Source of the DNA: Tunicatimonas pelagia
GTDB taxonomy: Bacteria > Bacteroidota > Bacteroidia > Cytophagales > Cyclobacteriaceae
NCBI RefSeq assembly: GCF_030506325.1
Contig: NZ_CP120683.1
Location: 1,612,001-1,676,000, forward strand
DNA: 64,000 bases
Reading direction: 5' to 3'
Position 1 is the stretch's first letter. Each line of letters starts with the position of its first letter. The position numbers and the translations under genes are program-made. The notes under the pieces were generated by a model, which was not told the origin of the DNA, did no database searches, and saw only the letters and a program-made list of their open reading frames with translations. Of the stretch, positions 9,888-18,910 are shown one piece after another.

Positions 9888-9892
9888 AATGT

Positions 9893-9963
9893 AGCGTTAT
9901 AGTGTTTTAGTGCTAGAGATTTAAGACTACAAAGAGGCTAATAAACCATAACACATTAACACC
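9893..9963. repeat. Octamer element with inverted arms between rpmI and rplT
   Basis: The left arm has three octamers (agcgttat, agtgtttt, agtgctag; 9893-9916). The right arm has two octamers in the opposite orientation (ataacaca, ttaacacc; 9948-9963). The unit is about AGTGTTAT. The arms are 31 nt apart. The same unit makes up the element at 14181-14294. Confidence 0.6.
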
Positions 9964-9989
9964 AGGCGGCGGTCGCTTTAACACTAAAC

Positions 9990-10184
9990 TTAGATATTGA
10001 GCATTTTCTTTACTCGGTCTTTGTCTGACGGATGAACCAGGGTCATCTTGGTAAGATTGCGCTTCTGCTTGGTTTCCTTTTTGGTAAGGATGTGGCTTTT
10101 GAAGGCATGCTTACGCTTGATCTTACCCGTCCCGGTCAGCTTAAAACGCTTTTTTGCGCCTGACTTGGTCTTTGCTTTCGGCAT
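9990..10184 (-). CDS. rpmI: 50S ribosomal protein bL35
   Basis: 64 residues, starting [15 protein letters not shown] and containing the KHAFKSHIL segment, characteristic of bL35. It lies in the conserved infC-rpmI-rplT order. A strong hairpin sits in the 100-nt gap between infC and this gene and may control its translation. Confidence 0.98.
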   Translation of the reverse strand: MPKAKTKSGAKKRFKLTGTGKIKRKHAFKSHILTKKETKQKRNLTKMTLVHPSDKDRVKKMLNI

Positions 10185-10219
10185 CGTTACTGAATTTTAA
10201 GTTATGTTAGACATAAGAA

Positions 10220-10260
10220 ATCCTGCTAGTGGGAAAGATAGTTCCCTCACTGGCAGGATC
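10220..10260 (-). promoter_or_regulatory. Strong hairpin between infC and rpmI (candidate bL20 operator or attenuator)
   Basis: The plus-strand segments TCCTGC..TAGTGGGAA (from 10221) and TTCCCTCACTGGCAGGA (to 10259) pair over about 16 bp with one bulge and one wobble. The hairpin lies in the infC-rpmI gap, where gamma-proteobacteria carry the bL20-binding operator. No U-run follows, so it is not a simple terminator. The function is inferred from position only. Confidence 0.5.
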
Positions 10261-10284
10261 CCTGAAAATTTATGGAATCAAATT

Positions 10285-10836
10285 TTATTTCTTTACAGCC
10301 TTAGGGGCCAACATGAGAAACATTCGCTTACCCATGAGTTTGGGCATCTCTTCTACCTTGGCTTCTTCTTCCAAAGCCTGGGCAAATCGAAGCAACAGCA
10401 TTTCTCCTCGTTCTTTAAATACAATTGATCTTCCCACGAAGTGTACGTAGGCTTTCACTTTCGCTCCATCTTGCAAGAACCCTTGGGCGTGTTTCAGCTT
10501 GAAATTGAAATCGTGGTCATCAGTATTGGGACCAAAACGAATTTCCTTCACCACGGTCTTCTGCGACTTCGCCTTAATCTCTTTCTGCTTCTTCTTCTGT
10601 TCGTACTTGAACTTAGAATAATCTATAATCTTACAAACGGGTGGATCAGCCGACGGTGAAATTTCCACCAGATCTAACCCCTGATCCTGCGCCATTTGTA
10701 GTGCTTCTTTTACATCGTGGATTTCATTATCGGCGTTTTCGCCAACTACCCGTACATAAGGGGCGCGAATACGCTGATTGACCTTATAAGGTTCTTCCCG
10801 CTTAATAGGCCCTCTTCTTCTTTTAAATTTGCTAAT
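10285..10836 (-). CDS. infC: Translation initiation factor IF-3, ATT start codon
   Basis: 183 residues. IF-3 binds the 30S subunit and checks start-codon/initiator-tRNA pairing. An ATG-only reading would start at 10695 and lose 47 conserved residues ([20 protein letters not shown] lies upstream of it). In frame, the next stop upstream is at 10885-10887, and there is no ATG, GTG or TTG between that stop and this conserved region. The start must therefore be ATT at 10836-10834, preceded by a GGGAGGT Shine-Dalgarno with 5-nt spacing. AUU initiation with autogenous control by IF-3 is classical for infC in E. coli. The C-terminal domain is complete ([14 protein letters not shown]). It is third in the operon, after thrS. 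Confidence 0.95.
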   Translation of the reverse strand: MSKFKRRRGPIKREEPYKVNQRIRAPYVRVVGENADNEIHDVKEALQMAQDQGLDLVEISPSADPPVCKIIDYSKFKYEQKKKQKEIKAKSQKTVVKEIRFGPNTDDHDFNFKLKHAQGFLQDGAKVKAYVHFVGRSIVFKERGEMLLLRFAQALEEEAKVEEMPKLMGKRMFLMLAPKAVKK

Positions 10837-10847
10837 AGTTACCTCCC
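10834..10847 (-). promoter_or_regulatory. infC Shine-Dalgarno and ATT start
   Basis: Read on the minus strand: GGGAGGT, then AACT, then ATT. A strong SD is notable because most genes here have none, as is usual for Bacteroidota. It decides the start of infC. Confidence 0.85.
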
Positions 10848-11024
10848 GGTTTAGTGAATATTTTGAACCTGCAAATATCGGTAATTAATCATTCTATCCA
10901 ATAATTGCCTACTATTTATACCGAAGTATTCAGGAAAAAGTTTTGGTAATTCTGACATATCGTTCTTTCACAAGTAAACACATAGCTTGGGCTGTAGTTG
11001 TAAACTTTGACTACGCCAACTCAT

Positions 11025-11064
11025 AATCAGCGATGCTGATGGAACTTACCATCGTATTGCTGAT
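11025..11064 (-). other. Imperfect hairpin downstream of thrS
   Basis: ATCAGCGATGCTGATGG (11025-11041) and its near-inverse (11049-11064) form an imperfect stem of about 16 bp with a 6-nt loop, 17 nt after the thrS stop. There is no U-run. It may be an mRNA-stabilising or processing hairpin between thrS and infC. The remainder of this 244-nt gap shows nothing else clear. Confidence 0.35.
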
Positions 11065-11080
11065 AAACATCAATTACAAC

Positions 11081-13009
11081 CTACAATTGCTCTGAAAAGT
11101 AGCTGATAAAATCAGGTAAACTATACGTTCCTACATCACCCTGCCCGTGGCGACGCACGGAAACCGATTGGCTCTCGGCTTCTTTTTCGCCTACAATCAG
11201 CATAAACGGGATTTTAGTAACTTCCGCATCCCGTATTTTTCTGCCAATTTTCTCATCCCGATGATCTATCATACCACGAATGTCCTGTTCTTCTAGCATT
11301 GCCAATACTTCATCGGCGTAGTCAGCATATTTTTCGGAAATGGGAAGAATGGCAAACTGCTCGGGGGCGAGCCACAATGGTAAGTTTCCACCGGTGTGTT
11401 CCAGTAAAATAGCCACAAAGCGTTCCATGGAACCAAACGGAGCCCGATGGATCATGACCGGACGATGTTTCTGGTTATCAGCACCGATGTAGGTCAGTTC
11501 AAATCGCTCGGGCAAATTATAATCTACCTGAATGGTTCCTAACTGCCACTGTCGCCCGAGCGCATCGTTTACCATAAAGTCTAGCTTGGGTCCGTAAAAA
11601 GCCGCTTCGCCGTATTCAGTAACCGTTTTTAGACCTTTTTCTTCAGCAGCTTCCACAATTGCCTGTTCGGATATTTCCCAGTTTTCGTCAGTACCGATGT
11701 ATTTTGATCGGTCTTCCTGATCGCGCAGCGAAATTTGAGTAGTAAAGTCCTCAAAACCCATGGAGCCAAAAACGTAAAGCACCAAGTCAATTACTTTCTT
11801 AAACTCATCCTTTACCTGATCAGGGCGGCAGAAAATATGAGCATCATCCTGGGTAAAGCCTCGCACCCGGGTGAGTCCGTGCAATTCCCCGCTTTGCTCG
11901 TAGCGATAAACGGTCCCGAACTCGGCGTAGCGAATGGGTAATTCTTTATACGAATGCGGTCGGCTCTGATAAATCTCGCAGTGGTGCGGGCAGTTCATCG
12001 GTTTCAGTAGAAACTCTTCTCCCTCGTGCGGAGTGCTGATGGGTTGGAACGAATCTTTACCGTACTTCTCATAGTGACCGGAAGTAACATATAAATCTTT
12101 GTGCCCAATGTGGGGAGAGATTACGGGCTGGTACCCGGCTTTCTGTTGGGCTTTCTTCAGGAAGTTCTCCAGTCGCTCCCGCATAAGTACGCCCTTGGGC
12201 AACCACAGTGGTAATCCTTGACCTACTCTTTCCGAAAAAGTGAAGAGTTCCAGTTCTTTCCCCAGCTTGCGGTGGTCGCGCTTCTTGGCTTCTTCCAGTA
12301 ACTCTAAGTATTCCTTTAGTTCTTTTTGCTTCGGAAAGGTGATTCCATAGATACGGGTAAGCTGCTTATTCTTCTCGTCGCCCCGCCAGTAGGCTCCCGC
12401 CACGTTCATCAGCTTAATCGCCTTAATAAATCCGGTATTAGGAATGTGTGGCCCGCGGCATAAATCCACAAAATTGCCTTGCTGATAAAAAGTGATTTGT
12501 CCGTCTTCTAAGCCATCGATCAACTCCAACTTGTATTCGTCACCCTTTTTAGTAAAGTAGTCAATTGCATCGGCTTTGCTGACATCGCTGCGCTCATACG
12601 TATTTTTCTGCCGAGCCAGTTCCTGCATTTTAGCCTCAACCTTAGGCAAATCATCTTCACCTAGCGAACGGTCGCCCAAGTCTACATCGTAGTAAAAACC
12701 ATTGGCAATGGGGGGACCAATACCAAACTTTACATTGGGGTACAATTCTTCTAAAGCTTCTGCTAACAAATGAGCCGAAGAGTGCCAGAAGGCTGACTTT
12801 CCTTCCAGATCGTTCCAGGTGAGCAACTGCAAATCAGAATCTTGTGTAATACTTCGGGTAGCATCCCAAACTTCGCCGTCTACTTTAGCGGCTAGCACAT
12901 TACGGGCTAAACCTTCGCTAATGCTTTGGGCAACTTCTAATCCAGTTACTCCGGCGGGGTAGGCTCGCTGGCTTCCGTCAGGTAGAGTAATTTGTATTTC
13001 TTCGGTCAT
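11081..13009 (-). CDS. thrS: Threonine-tRNA ligase
   Basis: Cytoplasmic class II aminoacyl-tRNA synthetase charging tRNA-Thr; 642 residues, full bacterial length. It has an N-terminal TGS domain (1-62), an editing domain with HSSAH (76-80) and C184-R-G-P-H188, and a catalytic core with the zinc Cys340 in MNCPHH. Motif 2 lies around [17 protein letters not shown], with TIQVDY and a C-terminal anticodon domain after about 535. It starts 2 nt after the stop of the TPR lipoprotein gene, so they share a transcript, and it is followed by infC-rpmI-rplT, a common gene order. Confidence 0.98.
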   Translation of the reverse strand: MTEEIQITLPDGSQRAYPAGVTGLEVAQSISEGLARNVLAAKVDGEVWDATRSITQDSDLQLLTWNDLEGKSAFWHSSAHLLAEALEELYPNVKFGIGPPIANGFYYDVDLGDRSLGEDDLPKVEAKMQELARQKNTYERSDVSKADAIDYFTKKGDEYKLELIDGLEDGQITFYQQGNFVDLCRGPHIPNTGFIKAIKLMNVAGAYWRGDEKNKQLTRIYGITFPKQKELKEYLELLEEAKKRDHRKLGKELELFTFSERVGQGLPLWLPKGVLMRERLENFLKKAQQKAGYQPVISPHIGHKDLYVTSGHYEKYGKDSFQPISTPHEGEEFLLKPMNCPHHCEIYQSRPHSYKELPIRYAEFGTVYRYEQSGELHGLTRVRGFTQDDAHIFCRPDQVKDEFKKVIDLVLYVFGSMGFEDFTTQISLRDQEDRSKYIGTDENWEISEQAIVEAAEEKGLKTVTEYGEAAFYGPKLDFMVNDALGRQWQLGTIQVDYNLPERFELTYIGADNQKHRPVMIHRAPFGSMERFVAILLEHTGGNLPLWLAPEQFAILPISEKYADYADEVLAMLEEQDIRGMIDHRDEKIGRKIRDAEVTKIPFMLIVGEKEAESQSVSVRRHGQGDVGTYSLPDFISYFSEQL

Positions 13010-13011
13010 TA

Positions 13012-14166
13012 TTACGGGTTAGGTTCGTCAGGGGTGATCGATTGAATTGACGGCACCCCCTGTTTCATTCGCTGAAATTCTTCTTCCTGCTTTTTACGGT
13101 ACAAATATGCAACTTTTCCTCGTAGATCATCAAGCTCTTGAGTGGCTATCTGATGAATACTGTACTGCTGCATAGAATCCAGTTCCAGAATGGCTTCGTA
13201 CTGCTCAATGGCTCGCGAATAGTTATAGCGCTTATTCTGCACCCGGGCCAACGTTAGCATCGCCTGCTTGTCATCTGACTGAATAGCCAATAGCTGACGA
13301 GAATAATGAGCGGCAGAATCGTAACGACGGTCTTTATAGTATAGATTCTGCAACTCGCGTAATACTAATACTACTGGAGTGCGAGTCTGTGTTTTGATTT
13401 GATACAAAATTACTCGGGCACTATCTTCGTAACCGGTTTTTCGTAAAATTCGGGCTTGTTGCAGTAGCAATCGGCTATCAGTAGCATTTTTAGGCTGCTC
13501 AAGAATCTTTTCCATATACGATTTAGCCCGCTTATAGTCGCCGGTGTTCATGTAAAAATCCACCAATACTCCGTACACGGCTACGGCCTCAGCTCCTAGC
13601 TCCAGGCTTTTAAGCAAGTTTTGCTCCGCAGCCAGCGTATCTCCTAGCATGACTAATGCTTTTCCTTTCCGAAAATAGTTTTGCGGGTTTTTAGGGGCGT
13701 ACCTCAGGGCACTATCGCTGTAGTGCAGTGCCTCTTCAAAATAGTTACTGTTGATATTAGCTTCAGCGAGAATATCGTAGATATCGATCCGTTCGCCTCC
13801 TTTGCTACGCGCTAATTGAGCTGCTCGCACCGCTTCCCGGTTTTGCCCTTTCAGCAGCAACGCCCGCGCACTAGCAAGATGATAAGCTGGTTCATCGCCA
13901 TTTATCTCCAGAGCTTTTCGGATACTGGCCAGAGCATTATTAGCTTTGTTCTGCTGGAGCAGTAGTTCGGCTCGATGATAGTAGGCATCGGCATTCTCCG
14001 GTTCATCCTGAATAATTTCGTCTACCGAAGCCAAAGCATACGAATAGTATTCTTCGTCGAAGGTGGGTACTTCCGGAATGTCATAAGCCTCCTGCGAAGT
14101 ACAAGCTACCGAAATAATTTGAATAGCGGCTAAATACGCAATTGTGGCTCTCAATGAAGTTCTCAT
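13012..14166 (-). CDS. TPR-repeat lipoprotein
   Basis: 384 residues. The signal peptide ends in SVAC (Cys22), so it is a lipoprotein. The rest is tetratricopeptide repeats from about 35 to 350 ([43 protein letters not shown]), a scaffold for protein-protein contacts in the periplasm or at the outer membrane. It is the first gene of the operon with thrS 2 nt downstream. No catalytic motif was seen and the partner is unknown. Confidence 0.85.
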   Translation of the reverse strand: MRTSLRATIAYLAAIQIISVACTSQEAYDIPEVPTFDEEYYSYALASVDEIIQDEPENADAYYHRAELLLQQNKANNALASIRKALEINGDEPAYHLASARALLLKGQNREAVRAAQLARSKGGERIDIYDILAEANINSNYFEEALHYSDSALRYAPKNPQNYFRKGKALVMLGDTLAAEQNLLKSLELGAEAVAVYGVLVDFYMNTGDYKRAKSYMEKILEQPKNATDSRLLLQQARILRKTGYEDSARVILYQIKTQTRTPVVLVLRELQNLYYKDRRYDSAAHYSRQLLAIQSDDKQAMLTLARVQNKRYNYSRAIEQYEAILELDSMQQYSIHQIATQELDDLRGKVAYLYRKKQEEEFQRMKQGVPSIQSITPDEPNP

Positions 14167-14180
14167 TTGTGGTCGACTAT

Positions 14181-14294
14181 GGTGCTATAGTGCGAAGTGT
14201 TATAGTGTTATCGTTTTAGGTTCAGAATGAACTCGGTACCAAAAAACTTCACGCTCATTACCATAGCACACTAACACCATAATACTTTAACACT
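14181..14294. repeat. Octamer element with inverted arms
   Basis: Left arm 14181-14211: ggtgctat, a 7-nt variant, then agtgttat twice. Right arm 14263-14294: atagcaca, ctaacacc, ataatact, ttaacact, the same unit inverted. The spacer is 51 nt. It fills most of the gap between the asparaginase and TPR genes. Confidence 0.65.
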
Positions 14295-14331
14295 ACTTTA
14301 GAACGCAATTTTCTGAAAAATTATTGACAAA

Positions 14332-15300
14332 TTAAGAGTAAAAACTCTCTACATCTTTCATCTGATTGGTTCCTTGAGCATATTGAGCAAAATTGAAGCC
14401 AGGCTGCAAACTATATGCCCCTACTTCTCCTTGTTTGCTGACGGCCAAAAACCCAATCTGAATGTCTTTGGCATTTTTTTGTTTGGCAATTCGGCGCACC
14501 GCTTTTTCGCAGGCTTGCTGAGGTGAGTTACCTTGCCGCATCAGTTCTACGATCAGATGCGCTCCACATACTTTTATAACGGCTTCGCCCATACCGGTGG
14601 CGGTAGCAGCTCCTACTTCATTATCGACGAATAAGCCCGCCCCAATAATGGGTGAATCTCCTACCCGACCGTGCATCTTGTAGGCTAAGCCACTGGTCGT
14701 ACAGGCTCCCGATAGGTTTCCGTCGGCATCTAGGGCAACCATACCGATAGTATCGTGGTTCTCTACGTTGATAATGGGTTTGTATTCGGCTTCCTTTAGC
14801 CATTCTTGCCAGGCTTTCTCGGCCCGTTCGGTGAGCAAGTTCTCCTGTTCAAATCCTTGATCCATCGCAAATTGTAAGGCTCCTTCGCCTACCAGCATCA
14901 CGTGAGGGGTTTCTTCCATTACCTGCCGAGCCACCGAAATTGGGTGCTTAATTCCTTCTAAACACGCTACGGCACCGCACTCGCCGTTTTCATCCATAAT
15001 GCAGGCATCTAGGGTCACTCGACCGTCCCGATCGGGTAAACCGCCGTAGCCTACACTTAAATTATCTTCGGCCTCAGTGATCCGCACCCCGGCTTCCACT
15101 GCATCTAGGGCGGTTCCTCCTTGATTCAGAATTTTCCAGGCCGCCGCATTGGCATTAATACCGTGCTCCCAGGTAGAAACTACCACTGGTTTGGCAGTTG
15201 GTTTTGCCAATGCCTGAGAGGGACTAGCGGTAGCCGTTGCTGCGGCAGTGGCTGCTACTCCCGCACTTACTTTTTTAAGGAAATTTCTTCGTCGGATCAT
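14332..15300 (-). CDS. N4-(beta-N-acetylglucosaminyl)-L-asparaginase (glycosylasparaginase)
   Basis: Ntn-hydrolase that cleaves the GlcNAc-Asn bond left after N-glycoprotein breakdown. 322 residues. It starts with a twin-arginine-like signal (RRRNFLKK followed by an Ala-rich hydrophobic stretch). The autoproteolysis site and catalytic Thr are in HDT (182-184, Thr184 nucleophile), followed by IGMVALD, SGLAYKMHGRVGDSPI (about 206-220) and GAATATGMGE, all conserved in glycosylasparaginases. It stands alone on the minus strand, flanked by the octamer element and the divergent PorE-like gene. Periplasmic export by Tat fits a precursor folded before transport. Confidence 0.9.
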   Translation of the reverse strand: MIRRRNFLKKVSAGVAATAAATATASPSQALAKPTAKPVVVSTWEHGINANAAAWKILNQGGTALDAVEAGVRITEAEDNLSVGYGGLPDRDGRVTLDACIMDENGECGAVACLEGIKHPISVARQVMEETPHVMLVGEGALQFAMDQGFEQENLLTERAEKAWQEWLKEAEYKPIINVENHDTIGMVALDADGNLSGACTTSGLAYKMHGRVGDSPIIGAGLFVDNEVGAATATGMGEAVIKVCGAHLIVELMRQGNSPQQACEKAVRRIAKQKNAKDIQIGFLAVSKQGEVGAYSLQPGFNFAQYAQGTNQMKDVESFYS

Positions 15301-15412
15301 GATGTGTAGTTACTTATTATGGCAATAAAGTAACGAACTTGCTCGATAACCTACAAGGGGGCACTGTTTTTACTAAAAAGGTGTTGCCGACTCAAAGCCT
15401 GATACCAATTGC

Positions 15413-17407
15413 ATGAAATCTCGTTTTTTCGCCATTCTTATCTTCCTTTTTTCCAGCATTTTATGCACCAATGAGGTAACTGCCCAGCGGGGTGCTAGCC
15501 AAAGAAAAAAACAGCAAGAGCCACCCCGCCGGAATACCACTTCCTATACATCTAAGTCTAAAAAAGCTATTGAGTACTACGAGGATGCTTTTTCTTTCTT
15601 CTTACGACGGCAATACGGTCAGGCTCTAGAATTATTAGACTATTGCCTGAAAAAAGACCCCGCTTTTTCTGAAGCTCATTTACAAGCTGCCAAAATCTAC
15701 GAAGTACTACTGGATGCCGCTCGAGCCGAATATCACTATAAAAAAGTAGCGAAACAGCAGCCAGGAAACGCGAAATTCGTGGAAGCCCCCTACCAATTAG
15801 CCAAAATGTATTTTCAGCAAGGAAAATATGCCGATGCCCGCTCACTCGCTACCTCCGCAATAGAAACTCCCAAAGTAGCGCAAGTAATTAGGGATGAAGC
15901 GCAGATGCTGCTAGCAAACATTAATTTTACCGAAGAAGCTATTCAGCAACCGGTAGATTTTCAGCCCCGACGAGTGGAAGGACAACTTCATCAGTTTCCG
16001 CTCCAGTATTTTCCGGTACTTACGGTAGATCAGCAAACGATGATCTTCACCGGAAGGCGCGGAGTTAGCCCGCGTTACGATGAAGATATCTACGTAAGTC
16101 ATAAAAACGCCCAGGGTGAGTGGCAAGCTCCTGAACTCCTTTCCGAGAATATTACCACCATGCATAATGAAGGCACCTGTGCTATTTCAGCCGACGGACG
16201 CACGCTGATCTTCACGGCTTGCGAAGGCCGAAAGGGCTACGGTAGCTGCGATTTGTTTGTGAGCTACCGAACAGGCGATACCTGGTCGGTTCCGAAGAAC
16301 TTAGGGGCGGAAGTAAACTCATCGTCCTGGGAGTCACAGCCCACATTATCAGCCGACGGCAACACGCTATACTTTGTTTCCGACCGATCGGGCGGACTAG
16401 GAAAACGGGATATTTATCTGACCCGGCGCAATTCGCAGGGCGAGTGGAGCAATGCCCAGAATGCTGGAAAAACAATTAATACTCCTCGGGATGAAGTATC
16501 ACCCTTCATCCATGTGAACGGGCAAACTCTGTATTTTGCTTCCAATGGCCGGCCGGGCTTTGGTGGGTTTGATTTGTACGTAACCGAGCAAACCGAAAAA
16601 CAGTGGAGTGAGCCTAAAAACTTGGGTTATCCAATCAATACCTACGAAGATCAGGCTTCCCTATTTATCACTGCCGACGGACAAGATGCTTACTACTCCA
16701 ACGAAGAGCAGCGACAAGGACAGTACATCCGCAGCGAAATCTACACCTTTGCTATTCCCGCCCAGATTCAGGTGCAAAATCGCAGCAATTACGTATTCGG
16801 AAAGGTCTACCACGCATTGACAAAGGAACCGCTGGAAGCTACCATTGAGTTAGTGGATTTACGCCAGCAACAACCCATCTCTGCCGTAACTTCTGACCCA
16901 GCAAACGGGGAGTATTTAATGGTACTTACCGAAGGCTCAGAATATGCTTTGTACGTCAACAAAGACAATTTCCTTTTCAGAAGCCTTACCTTTAACTACT
17001 TAGCACCATCTGAGGCTTATATTCAGCAACCCATTGAAATCGATGTTTACTTAGACCCGGTAGAAAAAGGACGGGAAACAGTGCTGAATAACGTTTTTTT
17101 TGATACCGATAAATACGTTATCCAAGAGAAGTCTAAGCCCGAGCTCGATAAAATCGCGTCCTTTCTGCAAGAGAACCCAACTATTTCCGTTTCTATTAAT
17201 GGGCACACTGATAACGTAGGCTCCGATTCGTATAACAAAACGCTCTCTACACAACGAGCCAAAGCTGTTTATGATTATTTACTTCAGGCTGGAGTGCCTG
17301 CCGAACGACTAGCGTACCAAGGCTACGGTGCCGAAAAACCTATCGCTGATAACAATACCGCCGAAGGCCGTCAAAAAAATCGGCGGATCGCGTTTGAAAT
17401 CTTATAG
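15413..17407 (+). CDS. PorE-like TPR / PD40 propeller / CRD / OmpA protein
   Basis: 664 residues with a Sec signal (ends about VTAQ, residue 25). Domains in order: TPR repeats (about 50-165), a PD40/WD40-like beta-propeller (about 185-440; repeated DGRTLIFTA, DGNTLYFVSD and GQTLYFAS blades), a carboxypeptidase-regulatory-like domain (about 455-545), and a C-terminal OmpA peptidoglycan-binding domain (about 555-664; NGHTDNVGSD, GYGAEKP, NRRIAFEI). This is the architecture of PorE of the type IX secretion system, but paralogues with the same layout are common in Bacteroidota and no other T9SS gene is nearby. No lipobox is present, unlike PorE. It probably links an outer-membrane complex to peptidoglycan. 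Confidence 0.85.
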   Translation: MKSRFFAILIFLFSSILCTNEVTAQRGASQRKKQQEPPRRNTTSYTSKSKKAIEYYEDAFSFFLRRQYGQALELLDYCLKKDPAFSEAHLQAAKIYEVLLDAARAEYHYKKVAKQQPGNAKFVEAPYQLAKMYFQQGKYADARSLATSAIETPKVAQVIRDEAQMLLANINFTEEAIQQPVDFQPRRVEGQLHQFPLQYFPVLTVDQQTMIFTGRRGVSPRYDEDIYVSHKNAQGEWQAPELLSENITTMHNEGTCAISADGRTLIFTACEGRKGYGSCDLFVSYRTGDTWSVPKNLGAEVNSSSWESQPTLSADGNTLYFVSDRSGGLGKRDIYLTRRNSQGEWSNAQNAGKTINTPRDEVSPFIHVNGQTLYFASNGRPGFGGFDLYVTEQTEKQWSEPKNLGYPINTYEDQASLFITADGQDAYYSNEEQRQGQYIRSEIYTFAIPAQIQVQNRSNYVFGKVYHALTKEPLEATIELVDLRQQQPISAVTSDPANGEYLMVLTEGSEYALYVNKDNFLFRSLTFNYLAPSEAYIQQPIEIDVYLDPVEKGRETVLNNVFFDTDKYVIQEKSKPELDKIASFLQENPTISVSINGHTDNVGSDSYNKTLSTQRAKAVYDYLLQAGVPAERLAYQGYGAEKPIADNNTAEGRQKNRRIAFEIL

Positions 17408-17488
17408 GAATCCTGTACCTTTTCCGGTAGAATGCATAGGTTGTGGCATAGTATTTTGTCGCTAATTTTTAACTGATACTATTACATT

Positions 17489-18097
17489 GTGAAGCCATTG
17501 TTTAAGGTGCAAGACTATAATCTTGCGGAGTGGATACCCTTCTTACGCTTAGTGTCAGTGCCTTTCGTCTTGGTGTTAATTGGCCTGGAAATCAGGCTTT
17601 TGGTCGCTTTCATCTACTTTGTTAGTTTTTGTACTGATGCATTGGATGGTTTTGTAGCGCGCACCTTCCGTATGGAAACCGATCGGCGAGGCCGACTAGA
17701 TTCTATTGCTGATGAGTTCTTGTTAGCAGCGGGGGTTATCGGACTTTACATTTTTGAACCAGTCTTTTTCGCCGAGAATTCTTCCTGGATTTTTACAGTC
17801 ATTGGGCTGTATATTTTTCAATTGCTATTTGCCCTTATTCGCTACGGCACTTATTCCAGCTTTCATACCATCTCCGCCCGAGCAGCTACGGTAGTGCAGG
17901 CCGTTTTTTTCATGAGTATGTTTTTCTTTGGACCCCAACCTTGGCTATTTACCGCGATGATTGGTCTATCATTACTAGATTCTCTGGAAGAAGTGGCATT
18001 AATTGCACGTTTACCCCAGTGGCAAGCGCACGTAAACGGTATTTTCTGGCTCAGGAAAGCCCAACGAGCCGGCAATCAAGAGGAGATTCATCACTGA
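17489..18097 (+). CDS. CDP-alcohol phosphatidyltransferase family membrane protein
   Basis: 202 residues, GTG start, with about five or six hydrophobic helices. The family signature is present as DALDGFVAR..RRGRLDSIADE (about 52-78), which binds CDP-diacylglycerol and metal. The usual spacing is D-x2-D-G-x2-A-R-x8-G-x3-D-x3-D. Here the glycine sits one residue later, with an Arg at its normal place. The substrate alcohol (glycerol phosphate, inositol or other) cannot be assigned. It follows the PorE-like gene by 81 nt on the same strand. Confidence 0.8.
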   Translation: MKPLFKVQDYNLAEWIPFLRLVSVPFVLVLIGLEIRLLVAFIYFVSFCTDALDGFVARTFRMETDRRGRLDSIADEFLLAAGVIGLYIFEPVFFAENSSWIFTVIGLYIFQLLFALIRYGTYSSFHTISARAATVVQAVFFMSMFFFGPQPWLFTAMIGLSLLDSLEEVALIARLPQWQAHVNGIFWLRKAQRAGNQEEIHH

Positions 18098-18100
18098 AGG

Positions 18101-18142
18101 AGATGTGAGATGTGAGATGTGAGATGTGAGATGTGAGATGTG
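18101..18142 (+). repeat. Perfect heptamer array (agatgtg)6
   Basis: Six exact copies of AGATGTG begin 3 nt after the stop of the CDP-alcohol transferase gene. Exact copies suggest a recent expansion. Confidence 0.9.
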
Positions 18143-18148
18143 AAAAAT

Positions 18149-18211
18149 AACACGGTAACACCTGAACACTCTAGCAACACCCAACGACTGTCAACCGTGG
18201 GCTATGGACTA
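18149..18211. repeat. Degenerate octamer/heptamer array left of the SDR gene
   Basis: Four octamers (aacacggt, aacacctg, aacactct, agcaacac; 18149-18180) carry the inverse of the AGGTGTTC unit found right of the SDR gene. They are followed by heptad-like gactgtc/aaccgtg/ggctatg/gactaaa, related to the element near 40830. Confidence 0.55.
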
Positions 18212-18216
18212 AAAAA

Positions 18217-18906
18217 CTACCACTCAATCCGCTTACCGTCGCGGAAGAAACCACCAGTTGGCCCGTCCTTAGGAAGGGTTGCGGCCCAGACAATGCCCTC
18301 CGCTCCCTCGGCCACACTACGCGGTGCTTCTTTTCCACCCATATCGGTACGAACCCAACCTGGACCTACTGAATTCACCAAAATACCAGTTCCTTTTAGG
18401 TCGGCAGCAAGTTTGATGGTGAGCACATTTAGCGATGCTTTAGAAATGCTGTAAGCCGGAGTGCCTCCGCTCATACCATTTAGTGCTCCCGCTCCGCTAG
18501 AAACATTGACAATTCGTCCGTAGCTATGCTCGCGCATCATCGGAATAAAGGCTTGGCTCACTCGCCAAGGCCCCAGCAGATTAGCATCAAAAGCTTCTTG
18601 AGCAATTTTCAAATCTGCTTGCTCGGCGTTCTGCCAAGAGTCGTAGTGAATACCCGCATTATTAATCAGCATATCCAGTCGTCCGTACTGCTCTTCCACG
18701 TAGCTTCGTATCTTGGCTATACTAGCGTCGTTGGTCACATCTAGCGGATGATAGGATATTTGGTCACTACCTAGCTCTGCCACTGCCTTCTTTCCTTTTT
18801 CTTCATTCCGGCTAGTTAAAATTACTTGGTGTCCTGCCTCGGCTAACTGCCGACAAACTTCTTGGCCAATTCCTCGGTTGGCTCCGGTTACTAGTGCAAT
18901 CATCAA
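18217..18906 (-). CDS. Short-chain dehydrogenase/reductase
   Basis: Classical SDR of 229 residues, a cytoplasmic NAD(P)H-dependent oxidoreductase. It has the nucleotide motif TGANRGIG (7-14), NNAG (82-85), a catalytic Ser in NVSSG (about 136) and Y152-S-I-S-K156. The TSR after beta-2 (about 31-33) suggests NADPH use. The sequence resembles carbonyl-reductase-like SDRs. The substrate is unknown. The gene is bracketed by octamer arrays in opposite orientation (18149-18180 and 18911-18966). Confidence 0.9.
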   Translation of the reverse strand: MMIALVTGANRGIGQEVCRQLAEAGHQVILTSRNEEKGKKAVAELGSDQISYHPLDVTNDASIAKIRSYVEEQYGRLDMLINNAGIHYDSWQNAEQADLKIAQEAFDANLLGPWRVSQAFIPMMREHSYGRIVNVSSGAGALNGMSGGTPAYSISKASLNVLTIKLAADLKGTGILVNSVGPGWVRTDMGGKEAPRSVAEGAEGIVWAATLPKDGPTGGFFRDGKRIEW

Positions 18907-18910
18907 TTAT

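Noticed and set aside
10285-10695. infC beginning at the ATG 10695
   Set aside because: Would drop the conserved IF-3 N-terminus that is encoded in frame upstream and is led by an SD.
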